Source: Tribonema minus (lineage: Eukaryota > Sar > Xanthophyceae > Tribonematales > Tribonemataceae). From it: DNA of 64,000 bases. Positions 40,838-52,212 of this stretch are shown here, one piece after another. The stretch is taken from contig JAFCMP010000023.1 of NCBI GenBank assembly GCA_017506865.1, positions 124,001 to 188,000 of the forward strand. The letters run 5' to 3'. The notes under the pieces are model-generated. The model was not told where the DNA came from. It saw nothing but the letters and a program-made list of their open reading frames with translations, and did not search any database. The translations under genes were made by a program, and so were the position numbers. Numbering within the stretch: the first letter of the stretch is position 1; the number at the start of each line of letters is the position of its first letter.

Positions 40838-42187
40838 AGCCCCGCGCCCCGCGCGCTGTCTGTTGTTTTACTATGAATAATGCATTATAGGCTAGGGGAG
40901 GGAGGGGGGCAAGTGGAGGGGGGGGGGAAGGGGGGGGGAGGGGAGGCACCTGAGGCCTAGTGGTCTCGCGCTGTAGTGCCTTTGCCGCTGCACCGGGCAG
41001 GTCTGCTGCGACGCGCCCGCCTACTTCTCAGCAGCGTAGCTTTGCGCAGCCCTCATCAACTGCTCTGGCGCAACGTGGATGCATCAGCACTTCTGTCTGC
41101 GCATCTAATTAGAGCGCGAGTGGCTTCTGATGGCGGCAAGTGTGAAAGCGCTTTGCGCGCGGTTATGCGCCGGCGCTTGCTGTTGCGAAGCTGAACGCAT
41201 CATGCTGAGCTGTGGATGACGTTGCGCACAGCGCTCCCCGTCGTTGCTGGCCTCCATCCATCACAACGGTGGAAGTGCTGGCAGGCAGCGCGCTACTTGG
41301 GAGCGTGTTCCACACAGCCACCCGTGTGCATGCACTCAATGCACACGCCACCTTGTGTTGATTTGAGGCTGCTGTGCCGGTTGTAACCGTCTCTCATGTG
41401 TGATGTGTGGCACCAAGGGGGTCTAGACCCCTCTTGGTGGCACACTTGTTCGCAATGCATCACGCTGCTTGCCAGTACCAGCAGCCCCTGCGACCTTGCT
41501 GCATTCATCTGGTCATCAGATTGCGCACCCCCCTCGCTTCAAGGCCCACCATCGCTGATGCGGAATTGTGGCAAGGTTAAGGCACACTATGACAGCTTTC
41601 GCATACGTTGTTAATATAGTGTCACGTGTGAGCTGCTGTAAGAGCACGTGGTCAATGTTCGCGCCCCGCAACACACAAAGGCCCCTCCATCTACACCGAA
41701 GAGAGTCGCATACAAGCATTGCAATGGCAATTAGCACTGCTCAGCGTGTTGTGGCGTTGCTGAAACAGGTGACGTGCCGCACTTTGCATATGCGGGCCCT
41801 GACAATGCAGCGCAACTTCTGTATCACATGGGCATAGGGTCAGCGACTCGCGGACTCTACCCAGCAACTCATCACGCATGGGGGAACAGACAAGCAAAGA
41901 ACGCGCACTGACACCCATGACAGCAATGATGCTGCGCGTATACACATTGCGGCAGTACACATTGCGGCAGAATGCTTCCTTGCAAGCACTTATCACGCAC
42001 AATACGCCTACGGCGGCATGCAACAGGAAGAGCGAAAGCAAGACAGCCAACTGTGTAATCACGCCGGTGGTGCATTCACCATGATGAACGCGCTGCTCCG
42101 CATGCACTCTGCTTCCAAGCGCGCGCCAACAGCACCAGCACCCGCATTGCGACGCACCGCATCACGCTGCCGCGCCACAAGGCCGCG
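40838..42187. other. Convergent intergenic region between aspartate kinase and PP2C
   Basis: Holds the 3' ends of both genes. A G-rich block (about 40895-40945) directly after the aspartate kinase stop could form a G-quadruplex. An inverted repeat ACCAAGGGGGTCTAGACCCC..TTGGT is seen near 41412-41438. Confidence 0.6.
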
Positions 42188-44506
42188 TCACAAGAACACG
42201 ACCATGACGGTAATGTTGTCCGTGCTGCCGCGCCGCAGCGCCTCGGCGACGAGCGCCTGCGCGGGCGCGTTGCGCGCGTCCCCCTCGCCCCCCCCCTCCC
42301 CCGCCTCCGCCGCCGCGCGCGCCACGATGGCGCACGCCTCCTCGTCGCTTAGCACGTCCCAGATGCCGTCGCACGCGAGGATGAAGAAGTCGCCGCCGCC
42401 GCTGCCGCCGCCGCCGCCGCCACCGCCGCTGCGCGCTACGACGCAGTTCTCCACGGCGGCGGGCGGCGCGAGCGACGTCGCGCTCGTGAACGGCAGCGCC
42501 GGCACCCACTCCTTCATGCCGTGGTCGCCGAACGAGCGCGCGACGGCGAGGATGCCGAGCACGCGCCCGCGCAGGACGAAGCCGCCGCTCGCCTCTACGC
42601 GCTCCACCTCCGCGGGGTCGTCCGCCTTGTGGTCGCGCGTGAGGCGCGCCGCGGCGCCGCGCTGGTACAGCACGGCCCTGCGGCAGCGGCGGCGGCGGCG
42701 GCGGCGGCGGGCGGGCGCGCGCGCGAGGCGGTGCGGTGGTGCACTGAGTGAACTAGGCGGGTGATGGTCGGCGAGGCGACGCGCGTCGTGCGTGCAGCGG
42801 TGGTGTGCTAAGTGGACTGGCACGTGCGCAGTGATGGTCGGGACATCGAGGTGCGTCGTAAGTGCAGTACATGGCGCCTGGGCGGGTGGCGGCGGGCGCG
42901 CGCGTATGCGCATGGCCAACGCGCCCGATGAAGCACTGCATGATGCCACTGGTGCAAATGGCGTGCCGACACAGAGCTGCCGCAACGTCATGGCAGCTGT
43001 CGGCACATTGCTCAACAACAGGCGACGCCCCACGCACCGCACCGCTCGCGCCGCGGCGCGGCATGAGTGTGAGCGGCGATCTCGTGAGACTCTGCCCTGA
43101 ATAGCTGCTTCATGACTTGAGCGCCACGCTGCTGATGTGAACCTGAAGCCGTCTCGACAGCAGATGAAGTGCGCGGAAAATCGTGCATCGTTCTCTACCT
43201 TATGTCGCCCGCCATGCTGTCCCATAGCAGTCCGCGCTCGGCGTGCCGGTTTCAGTGGTTCGCTTAGTCATACTTGCTGCTCTGCAAGGCCTGGCACTCG
43301 CAAGGGGCGTGCCGGACAGAAACCGTAGCAGCGCTTGCTGTTACATGTTGTCTATAGTCTCTGCCATCATCATATCACAGGATGCCCTCCGGGCACCGAG
43401 TTTCCCCGTGTGCCAGTGCTGACTCGCTAGTCTGCTGTAACTGAGGGCGAGGAAATGCGGCAATGAACCCAGAAGAGGTAGAACGTGTGTGCTGACGGCC
43501 TACGGCCAGTTGCTTGGCACACAGCACCCACACCGGCAACTCGCCAGTTCTGCTGAGCAGTATGAGTGCTGCACTACGCACCTGCTGTCCCCCACATTGG
43601 CCGCGTACAGCATGAGCGACCCCTCGGTGCTACCATTCCCCCCCCTTTCTAGCCGCAGCAGGCAGATGACCGCCGTCGCGCCTGACGTGATGAGGTTTTC
43701 CTGCTTGCTCTCCACGTCCGTTGTCAGAAAGGCTCTGTCATAGTAGCCGCGGGCAACAGGAACGCCGTAGGTGAAACTTGCCGTCCACGAAAGGACCAGC
43801 GATAGCGCAGGCTTGCACCCAGTCAGTGCGGCTGCTCGCTTGACAGCTGGCGTATGCTGACATATGCTGTGCAGATGTACGGCATGGTCGTCGAAAACCC
43901 GTGTGGAATGAATGACATTGACGGAGCACGCATGATGCAGCCACGCAGCCTATGTCATTCGCTGTTCACACAGACGGGCTTTGAGCAACGAGGAAAGCGG
44001 CATCCACCAGCGTTGTACGCCCTCCACGGTTCATGATGTGCATGCGTACATTGTGTTAAGGGCCAGCAGCAGTGTTGTTGCTGCGCAGCTGGCACACAAG
44101 TATCAGTGCATTGCAAGATGGGCGCGATGACAACAATAACTCAGGCGTTCACCTTTCTATACGTTTGCACACGCCGGCGTCATCCTTGGCGGCGAGCTCC
44201 AGCGCCAAATTCTCCTCCAGGCGTGTCTCCAGAAAGTCCACGATGCCCCTGCCTCCATGTCCATCGTAGACTGCAAAGAATGATGTATTGGCATCGCCCC
44301 CCAGAGCTGCGACCGCCGTATGCGCGTCCTCCATGGTGTTGCGCCGGCCAGGGTTCTGCGATGAGTTTGCGACAAGAAAGGGGATTGGATAAATGCATTG
44401 AAAGCAATTATCGACAGGGCGTAGTCATTCTTGCGCTCACCATCTCCTCGGCCACGCTGACATGCCGATAATGTAGCGGGGCCTGCTGGGGAGCTTCTTC
44501 AGCCAT
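42188..44506 (-). CDS. PP2C-type protein phosphatase (PPM family), four exons
   Basis: Exons (complement): 44441-44506, 44153-44355, 43582-43734, 42188-42677; 912 nt, 303 residues plus TGA, phases 0, 2, 2. PPM phosphatases are metal-dependent Ser/Thr phosphatases. Motifs: NTMEDAH (about 28-34), FFAVYDGHGG (48-57, with the metal-binding Asp53), SGATAVICLL, ANVGDSRAVLY across the exon 3/4 junction, DHKADDPAEVERVEASGG, VLGILAVARSFGDHG, FFILACDGIWDVLSDEEA (metal-binding Asp) and STDNITVMVV. All key acidic residues are present, so it should be active. The protein is close to the minimal domain, with a short N-terminus and a Gly-rich insert before FFILACDG. No targeting signal is evident; the substrate is unknown. 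Confidence 0.92.
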
Positions 44507-45228
44507 GATGGGACTTCAGTTCCAGGTGCGGTTGTACACTTTAGAAGTTCGCGGATCGCATCAGGTCACCAGGGACGTCGATTGCTGAACTCGGGCGCAT
44601 GCCAACAAAGATGACAGCCACTGTTTTTGCTTACAGGGCACGCCGTGTGCTACACGACTACAGCAGCTCTTTCTCGTTTTTGCAACTGCCAATTTGCAAA
44701 CGCCGTCTGAAGTTCGCAGACCGCTATGCAGGGTTGATGTTTCGGTGGCTGTGCTCTGCCTCGAGATACCTGCAACGTTGTTAAGGCAGCAAAGTGGCCT
44801 GTCGCGTCGTCAGGGGCGCCTCCGTGGTGGCATGCCAAGCAGCCGCCACCCTCGCCTTGGCAACCGTGCATATCAGGTAAGAGTGCATGTCCCATTTTTT
44901 AACCACACTTTTGCAGATCTGCTGTGTGCACTGATGTACAAACTCGTCGCTATTCTGAATCAGGCAAAATGCCTGTTGCGGACACCGCATGAACACTTAA
45001 AAGCAACACCATTCTGAGCACCATCACGTTAACCTCGCGCATCTGCGTTGTGATTCAACGATGCATCGTCTGATCACCCCCCCCGCCCTCTCTCGTCCTT
45101 CATGCAGATTGGCTATTGCTGTAGACGGGAATGGACGGTAACCCATCTTCTGCATCGTCAAGTGACCCGTCTTCTGTTTCGTTGAGCTTTTGGCTTCGCG
45201 AGGACGAAGCCGCTTCGATACCTGGCCT
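44507..45228. other. Upstream region of the PP2C gene
   Basis: No convincing gene. A plus-strand frame with an ATG at 45131 (to 45457) is opposite the better minus-strand candidate described next. Confidence 0.4.
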
Positions 45229-45413
45229 TCAGTACCTGGCCTCTGAAGCCGCTTCAGTGCCTGGCCTCCTTCCGGACAGGAGACCAGTGAACTGCTCTTT
45301 AAGTACACCTGCGTCTGCGCGAAGCTCGATGGCCTCATCACCGCTGCGCAGCTTTGAAAGGCGCTGCAGCAGTTGCGTGCCAAGCTCTTCCGCGGCTGCG
45401 TTGCAACTCTGTT
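45229..45413 (-). CDS. Candidate last exon of an unresolved minus-strand gene
   Basis: Complement of 45229-45413: after a CAG acceptor the frame reads (x)QSCNAAAEELGTQLLQRLSKL and continues RSGDEAIELRADAGVLKEQF to TGA at 45229-45231, an amphipathic, coiled-coil-like sequence. Further minus-strand exon candidates are at 45593-45745 (EMRQVLRVEDPALRNRQLAG or an alternative frame with RQEQALARRVASLSWFTAK) and about 46265-46369 (ILPALVQEMHNVRQQIAFML). I could not join them with consistent phases, and I do not recognise the family. Confidence 0.35.
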
Positions 45414-46813
45414 CTGCACTTCGGCCCCGTGCTGGAGGCGCTCCTCAGCGGCGGTGAGCGCCCTTCAAAATTCCGCGGCGGCAATGTTGCCATCGGGCTC
45501 CACGCAGACGCGCTGGTGTACTTAGGCAGCTCCTAGATGTGTTGGTCTCCTGTCTGAAAGGAGGCCAGGTACAAGGGGCGCCAATACGTCAACCTTGGCG
45601 GTAAACCACGACAGCGAGGCGACGCGCCGTGCCAGCGCTTGTTCCTGCCTGGCAGCAGCTGCTGCTCGAGCAGATAGCTGCCCATCCCTGCCAGTTGGCG
45701 GTTGCGCAGCGCCGGGTCCTCCACCCGCAGCACCTGACGCATCTCCTGGCCAGAAATGCTTCGGTCAGTGGCTCGTGCGTGGAGCGGGGGGCAACCCCAT
45801 GGCGGCTTGTGGAGCGCGCTGTTGCGCTGCTCTTGCGAGCGCGTCTGGCTGGCGCCATCGCATCAACTGTGTGGCAGCGCGGTGCCGCTGCTGCTTTTGA
45901 ATGCGACGGGCGGTGTGGCGGCAGCGCTGCTGTTGTCGGGCAGTGCAGGCTGCGCAGCGAGCAGCTGTAGCTGCCACCGTCGCTGATGGTCGTGCACGCA
46001 GTGGTGCAACGGCCACCAGGGGCGCGGCGATGCTGTTGGTGACGGCGCGAGATGTAGGGGCGTGCAACGGCTGCGGCGCCGCTGCTGCCGCTGCCGCCTC
46101 GTGGTGTGCGCAGCGGTGCGGCGGCAGCAGCAAGCGCGGCAACGTTGCTTGTCGTAAAATCGCGGCAGCGACTGCACTGAACACGCCGCTGCAGTGGTTG
46201 CGGCCGCCGCCGCCCACCACCTCTCTTGCTCAGCTTTGCGTAAGCAAATGGCGCGACACTTTATCGCAGGCAGCGACAACACCCGTGTGCAGCTGCTTCT
46301 GGATGAGCATGAATGCAATCTGCTGGCGCACGTTGTGCATTTCCTGAACCAATGCTGGAAGAATTCTGCGTGTTCGTTCATGCGGGCAGTTTCAGTCGAA
46401 TGCCTCACGGTTGACCTGCACTGCAGAACGAATCTAGCAGGCACATGCCAGCATGAAGCCTAAAGCTGTGCCATTGCATGATGCATGCATGCTTCACCAT
46501 GCGCCTGAAATGTTCAGGGAAACTGGTGACGATAGGCTACCTATTCCGTTAACATTTTTGGTGTTTTACGGGGGTGGGGGTGTCCAGAGGCGGGCAGGTG
46601 CCGCAAAATCAAGAATTTTGTAAAAAAACACAATAAAGCCAACTTCAAGTGCTCAACTTCAATGCAAACTTGAAGTATGTCGTGAAGTTGCCGCAGGTCC
46701 TTGCACGCGAAAGTGATTGAGTCAGCGGTGATTCCTGGAGCTGATCGATAGTGCGAACGCACGAGTCGTGCACCTCGTCACGTCATTATCACAAGGTACT
46801 GGAACACAGCACG
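45414..46813. other. Region with possible minus-strand exons, then the 5' region of SNU23
   Basis: See the preceding entry for exon candidates. Between about 46636 and 46690, four AACTTCAA/TTGAAGT motifs occur about 125-180 bp upstream of the SNU23 start codon. Confidence 0.35.
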
Positions 46814-47521
46814 ATGTCTAAAGGAGGGGGTTCAGATGATCTCGGCGACAAGCAGGTCAGCAATGTCGTCCGCAGATCCTGGGACGTGGAGTTATATGAG
46901 AAGAAAGCCAAGGAGAGGCTGGAGCGTGGAGACGAAGTAGAGGAAGCGAGGCCTGCCTCCAGCAAAGCGGCCCTCAACAAGGAGGAATTCCAGCCCGCCC
47001 CTGACGGCGCCCAAGGACCAGCCGGCTCACGACGGGCCTACCTCAAGGCCCGAACGGAGAAGGTGGATCTGGAGAGCAGACTGCACAAGACCCAGGTCAT
47101 CACGTCGGCTGCGGCGAGCAGCAGCCAGGGGGGGTACTGGTGCGAGGTGTGCAAGTGCCTCCTGAAGGACAGCATCGCGTACCTGGACCACATCAACGGC
47201 AAGAAGCACCAGCGCGCGCTGGGCTTCAGCATGCGCGTGGAGCGGTCCAGCGTGGGCTCCGTCAAGGAGAAGCTCGACAAGCTGCGCGCGCGGGCGGAGG
47301 ACGCCGCCAAGGCGAGCGGCGCGCCGCGCAAGAGCGCCGTGCAGGAGTACGAGGAGCGGCTCGCGGAGTACGCCGCCGCGGAGGAGAGGAACAGGCAGGA
47401 GAGGCGCGAGGCGGCGGCGGCGGCGAAGGAGGCCGCGGAGCACGAGGAGGAGCAGGACGAGGAGGCGGCGGCGATAGCGGCCATGATGGGGTTTGGGGGT
47501 TTCTCGGGGGGCAAGCGATAG
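46814..47521 (+). CDS. SNU23: SNU23/ZMAT2 homologue, U4/U6.U5 tri-snRNP zinc-finger protein
   Basis: Intronless, 235 residues, ATG at 46814, TAG at 47519-47521. SNU23 is a spliceosomal protein of the pre-activation B complex, acting near the 5' splice site helix. Evidence: RRSWDVELYEKKAKERLE at the N-terminus, LKARTEKVDLESRLHKTQVI, a matrin-type C2H2 finger GGYWCEVCKCLLKDSIAYLDHINGKKHQRALG (Cys110, Cys113, His126, His132), then FSMRVERSSVGSVKEKLDKL, all hallmark blocks of the family. The C-terminal 60 residues form an Arg/Glu/Ala-rich helix ending in a Gly-rich tail. In-frame codons between 46751 and 46813 lack a better start. Nearby genes with many introns make the splicing role unsurprising. 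Confidence 0.93.
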   Translation: MSKGGGSDDLGDKQVSNVVRRSWDVELYEKKAKERLERGDEVEEARPASSKAALNKEEFQPAPDGAQGPAGSRRAYLKARTEKVDLESRLHKTQVITSAAASSSQGGYWCEVCKCLLKDSIAYLDHINGKKHQRALGFSMRVERSSVGSVKEKLDKLRARAEDAAKASGAPRKSAVQEYEERLAEYAAAEERNRQERREAAAAAKEAAEHEEEQDEEAAAIAAMMGFGGFSGGKR

Positions 47522-48392
47522 CCGCGGACGCAGCGCCGGCCGGTCCGGCGCTGTGGCAGTTGCTGTTAGTTAGGCGCGCGTAGGAGTTTCGTGAAGGCCG
47601 TGCTGGCCTGCCTGCAGCTGCGTGCTTGTTGTTGGTGGCGGGTGACAAGCGCCAAACGCACACTTGCTTGTGACCGCTAGTGTGACTGTCACTGAGGGCC
47701 TTGGCTGCACGGGAGGTCACTCGGGAGGTTTACTTGGCAATGGTGACAACGGTGGCCCCTGTTGCGCGGGCAAAGTATGTACATGGAGCAAGTCAACGAT
47801 GATGTGACCGGTAGAGGCCTGCAATATGCAGTCTGCATGGATGTCTAGCATACGCGCCTTGCGAGAATGAACGTGTGCATTCCTGATTACTTCTATTGCG
47901 ACGGCTGCAGATCTGTTTCTTGCCTGATGGTATATTTGCATATAATCGTTACTCGTGATGTCATGCACCATAATAATGAGCATCACATACGTCCAACACT
48001 TTATAAATTGGTTTTGGCAGCATGTGACAGATCATCAGCATGGCTGCCAGCAGGACCAATTTTAGTAAGTTTTTTTTTTTTCCACAAGGGTTGATGCAGC
48101 AACATCTGCATCGCTGTCAGCACTCTGTATCGTATTATCTTTGTGATGGCTCAAAGCATGGTATTCACGCATCGTGGCGCACCTGCTTCAAAAGCGCTTT
48201 GGGGGACCTTAACCCCGTAACGGCAGGAACTCGGGGCCTTGGTGGCTTTTGCTCGGTCGGTGGTGCGGGAGAGCTGCTACCAATTGCAAGCACCAGTGTT
48301 GCTACTTGTAGGCTGCTTGAGACTTACCAACAACAGCAAGCGTAGGCTCGATTGAAGGAGCTTGTCTCAACGTGGTCGACGCTCCTGCAGTA
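47522..48392. other. Intergenic region
   Basis: No gene recognised. It contains a T12 run at about 48069-48080. Confidence 0.5.
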
Positions 48393-51300
48393 ATGGAGGA
48401 CGACGATGAGGACTTCGCATACCCCCCTCCGCCGCCACCGCCAGGCCCACCGCCACCCAGAAGGCGCAGGTCTAAGTCTCAGGTGGATGTCAGCATGTCG
48501 GCGCACGGCAGAGGCACCTCAGTAGACTCACTGCCTTCTTCCAGCAAACTCTGCGACGCCGACAGACGACAAGTGAGTTGTCCATTCAAAGCAGCACGTG
48601 GCTGTTTCGCACGAGTACAGCAGTCATGATTTGCCATTATAAGGTGACTGAGGTGTCAATGATTAATTGCTTTCATGGTTCAAGTGGATGTAGGGATGGG
48701 TCTTAAGCACCTTGAACCGGCGAAACTGCAGCTACAACTGCTTGAAACAGTAAAGCAGATGCAGGGTGTATTATGCAGGAGGCTCACACTTCACATCTGA
48801 TCACTCAAGCTGTCTCAATCTTGTGCTGCACTGTCTGCCCTGCGAAGGCACGGCGAGCGAGGCACATGAACATCGCAGTTCAGCCGGCGCGCGCAGCTGC
48901 GGCGTCCGTCGTGCAGGCGGCCGCTCAGGAGGCGGTGGCGGCCGTGACCGTGGCGGCCGCAAAGGCGCGGGCGGTGGAGGAGACGCAGATGGCCAGCATC
49001 AGAGCGGAGCTGCAGTCAGAGGTGAGACACCTTGACTAGCTCAGTACTGAATGAAGTTCAGTACTGAAGCTGAAGTGAAGTTTCTGCATGCAGGGAGTAG
49101 CAAGCGCCCCAAGAGGGGTGACGTGCTGTGGTTCCAGCAGCCTGTGACGCAGTAGAGGGCATCCAAGCGTGCTGGACTGAGCGTCTGCTGCAGCGGTGAG
49201 CCAGACGTCGTCACTCGGTAGCAACAGGACGAAGTAGCAGTTAAATAAGCACGAACACTGCGATGCCATTCGCAGTAGCTCCGCTGATCGGGCCTGCCAT
49301 GGAGTGCCTGCGGCCCTGCATGTCACTGCAAGGCATCGCGCCATCACAATATCTTCAACAAGCAGTACTTGAGGTTGCAAATAGATGGAAGGCGCGCTGC
49401 GCACGCCGCACATCATACGTACATACACCCACGCAAGGTGCAGTGGGGTAGCGATAAGACCAAAGGTGCTGCTCGTATAGCACGTGCATATCATTACCTC
49501 GCAAGGTATGGCACAGGGCAGGCTTGCTAGCGAGCACCAGCGCGCACTTCGACCGCTGCATCTCTGATTGCATGCTGCTGCGCCACCGCCCGCGTCTCTT
49601 CGGTGCGTGCAGGCCAAGCGGCTGCAAGAGGAGCGGCAGCGCCTGAAGGAGGAGGCGGCGCAGGTCGCCGGCGCCAAGGAGGTGAGCGCTGACACGCTAG
49701 TACACTGAGCACTGACACACCTGTCTGCCTGGGACCACGCAGCACCGCCCGTTAATCATCAGGGTCACATGTACTGGTAGTTCCTGGCAGGAGCGCTCAC
49801 GCCATTAGAGATTTAGGTCATAGGCACTGGCCATGAGTGAGGGTGGAGGCGTGGGACTGCATGATGGGCCTTGTGATGCCGTCAGCCTGAGAATCACATT
49901 GCGCACTGTGTGCAGATGTGTTCACGTATGTAGCGGTTGGGCAGTAGTGAACGACAATGGTTGGTGGACATTCCGCAAGTCAACAACAGCGAAAAGCGTG
50001 CTCTGCAAACTGTGCGCAGGCACAGCGCTTTGCTCACAAGACATCTGTTTGCAACTTCAACTTGATCACCAAGCGCGATTCAACCCCCGCGACACTGCCG
50101 CTGCAGGCGCTGCAGACGGACAAGGACGCGTTTGAAGCGTGGGCCGCGAAGGAGCGCGCGGAGCTGCAGCAGCAGCGCGACGCGCTCCAGGAGCGAGAGG
50201 TGGAGCTGCACCGCATGCACACGCTGCGAATGGAGCAGATGGTGGACATGGCGGTCAGACTTCAGGTGCGCACGGAAGCTGTTCGAGCCAGATGCCACTC
50301 CGCCTGGCTCTCGAACTCCCTTGCTGCTGCGTGCGGGTAAAGCAGCTGGGACCAGCTCGCGCACGTGCGCTGTGTCATCACCATGTCCCATCGTTTGACT
50401 CATACGCTGTCGTGATTGTCAGTCATTGTGCGCTCACACCAAGCCCTGCCGGACGCGTGTACGCTGCATCAGCTGAACAGCGGGCAGACGGCAGCGAGCA
50501 CGCCGCGCCGCGCTGCCGCCGCCGCCGCTGTCGCCGCGGCGCGCAGCGCGGCCCCGCCGCCGAGCGCGCGGAGCTACGACGCGCCACACCAGCACTATCG
50601 TCACCAGCACTCACGTCAGGAGCAGCAGCAGCAGCAGCAGCGGCAGCCGCAGCAGCACCAGCAGCACCCGCGCTCTGAGCCTACGGCTGCAGAGCTCGCG
50701 TACAGGTACGAGCCTCAGCCGCGCGTGCTGCGGGGTGCGTGACGCCAGGTGTCGCGCTGCGAGGGATAGATCGTGGCGCTGATGTCGCCATGTGATGCTT
50801 GATGAAGCGTGTTGGCAAACAACAAGGCGCTGTTAGGAATACCAGCAGCGCGCGTGCGCCGGCCAGAAGACCTCTGCCGCCCAACACAGTCTGTGAAGTG
50901 AGTGTTGGGCAAGCGTCAGGATCAATCAGGGTGAACAGGCGGCACAGCTCACGACCCCCCCGCCGCTGCTCGGCTTGCAGGCAGCACGGCTGCGCCGCGT
51001 CGGGGCCCTGCGCGTGCGGCCACTGCCGCGCCTATGGCGACGCAGCAGCAGCTGCACCGACCGCACCTCACATGTACATGGACACTGTGGACACTGCCGC
51101 CGGCGCGCCCGCCGCCGGCGCCTTCCACTACGGCGCTGCGGCGTTCCAGTACAGCAGCAGCAACCACAGCCGCGGCGGCGGCTGCGACGACGGCTTTTAC
51201 TCGTTGCAGCAGCAGCAGCAGCATCAGCACGTCATCGCTGGCGGCAGAGGCGCCGCTGACGCCGGCGCACCCCAGTGCAGAGGCTGCGGCAGCGGCGGCG

Positions 51301-51521
51301 GCGGCTGCGCAATCAGCGTCATGCGCGGAGAGCCCATGAGGCGCAGCGAACTCGGGCTCGGCGTCGCGGCGCGGCGCAACTCGCTCATCGCCGCAAATCA
51401 GTTGGCGGCAGCGGCGTCCGTGGCTGCGGCGACGGCGGCGGCCGCCAAGGGAAGGCAGGCGACGCTGGCGGTGGCGGCGGTGCAGCGGCGCGCGTGGCGA
51501 CCGTGCTCTGCAAGCACCTGA
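48393..51521 (+). CDS. Unrecognised coiled-coil protein with proline-rich N-terminus, six exons
   Basis: Exons 48393-48572, 48848-49021, 49613-49681, 50107-50265, 50473-50705 and 50981-51521; 1356 nt, 451 residues plus TGA, phases 0, 0, 0, 0, 2. The start MEDDDEDFAYPPPPPPPGPP has an acidic patch and a proline run followed by RRRRSK. Exons 2-4 encode a continuous Ala/Glu/Arg helix (AKRLQEERQRLKEEAAQVAG, AAKERAELQQQRDALQEREV), predicted coiled coil. Exon 5 is Gln/His-rich (CAG/CAC repeats). Exon 6 has a Cys/His cluster (QHGCAASGPCACGHCRAYGD) and aromatic/Ala-rich low complexity. The proline runs could bind profilin, SH3 or WW partners. No family recognised. The exact acceptor of exon 5 (50473 or 50488, same frame) is uncertain. 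Confidence 0.7.
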
Positions 51522-52212
51522 ATTTAGCTGAAACGTACCTACGTCGACGCAATGGGGGGGTGACAAGAGCTGGCAGCCTCAAGTATAATCAATGCACTTT
51601 GTGAAGTATGTGAGAATCTGAGTCCTGCTTGCTTTGTGAGAGCAGCACTGCAGGGTCAAGCAGCAGTGCAGCCCCCGGTGCTGCATACTTGGATGCCACA
51701 ATTCTGCAATCCGCACGCGCCTGTTGTAGCGCAGCACTCGACTGTTTGGTTTCAGTGTTCATTGTGTGTTGAGCTGCAGCTACGGTGCCGTCTTCCAGAC
51801 TGCATCGTGCCAGGTTTGTGTGCTCTGTTGTGACGGCAGGGCCGCAGCTTCTGGTATATGAAAACGAATCAAAAGATCGTAGAGCTCTAGGTGACAAGGG
51901 ATGGTTAGCCGCAAGTGCCTTCCACCAATAACTGTGGTCGCCGCTGCTGCAGCAATTGGCCACGAGTCAAACAGTACCACCATATAATGGCGCATCATTA
52001 TTATCAGCGATGGTCGTACGCCTGCCAAGACTCGCATGTAGCTTCAAGAAGCTTGCTTGCCGGGGCATTCCAGACTCTGCATCAGATGCATGCTCTTGCA
52101 GCATATTGGGACACCCACGTCAAACGGCAGATGCAGATCCCCATCCGTCCGCAGCCAAAGCGCACATGCACGCACGCCAACCGCTTGCAATGCCATTATG
52201 AAAAGCGCAGCG
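51522..52212. other. Convergent intergenic region
   Basis: No gene seen. A segment at about 51860-51905 is shared with 32045-32090 (ATCGTAGAGCTCTAxGTGAC core). Confidence 0.5.
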
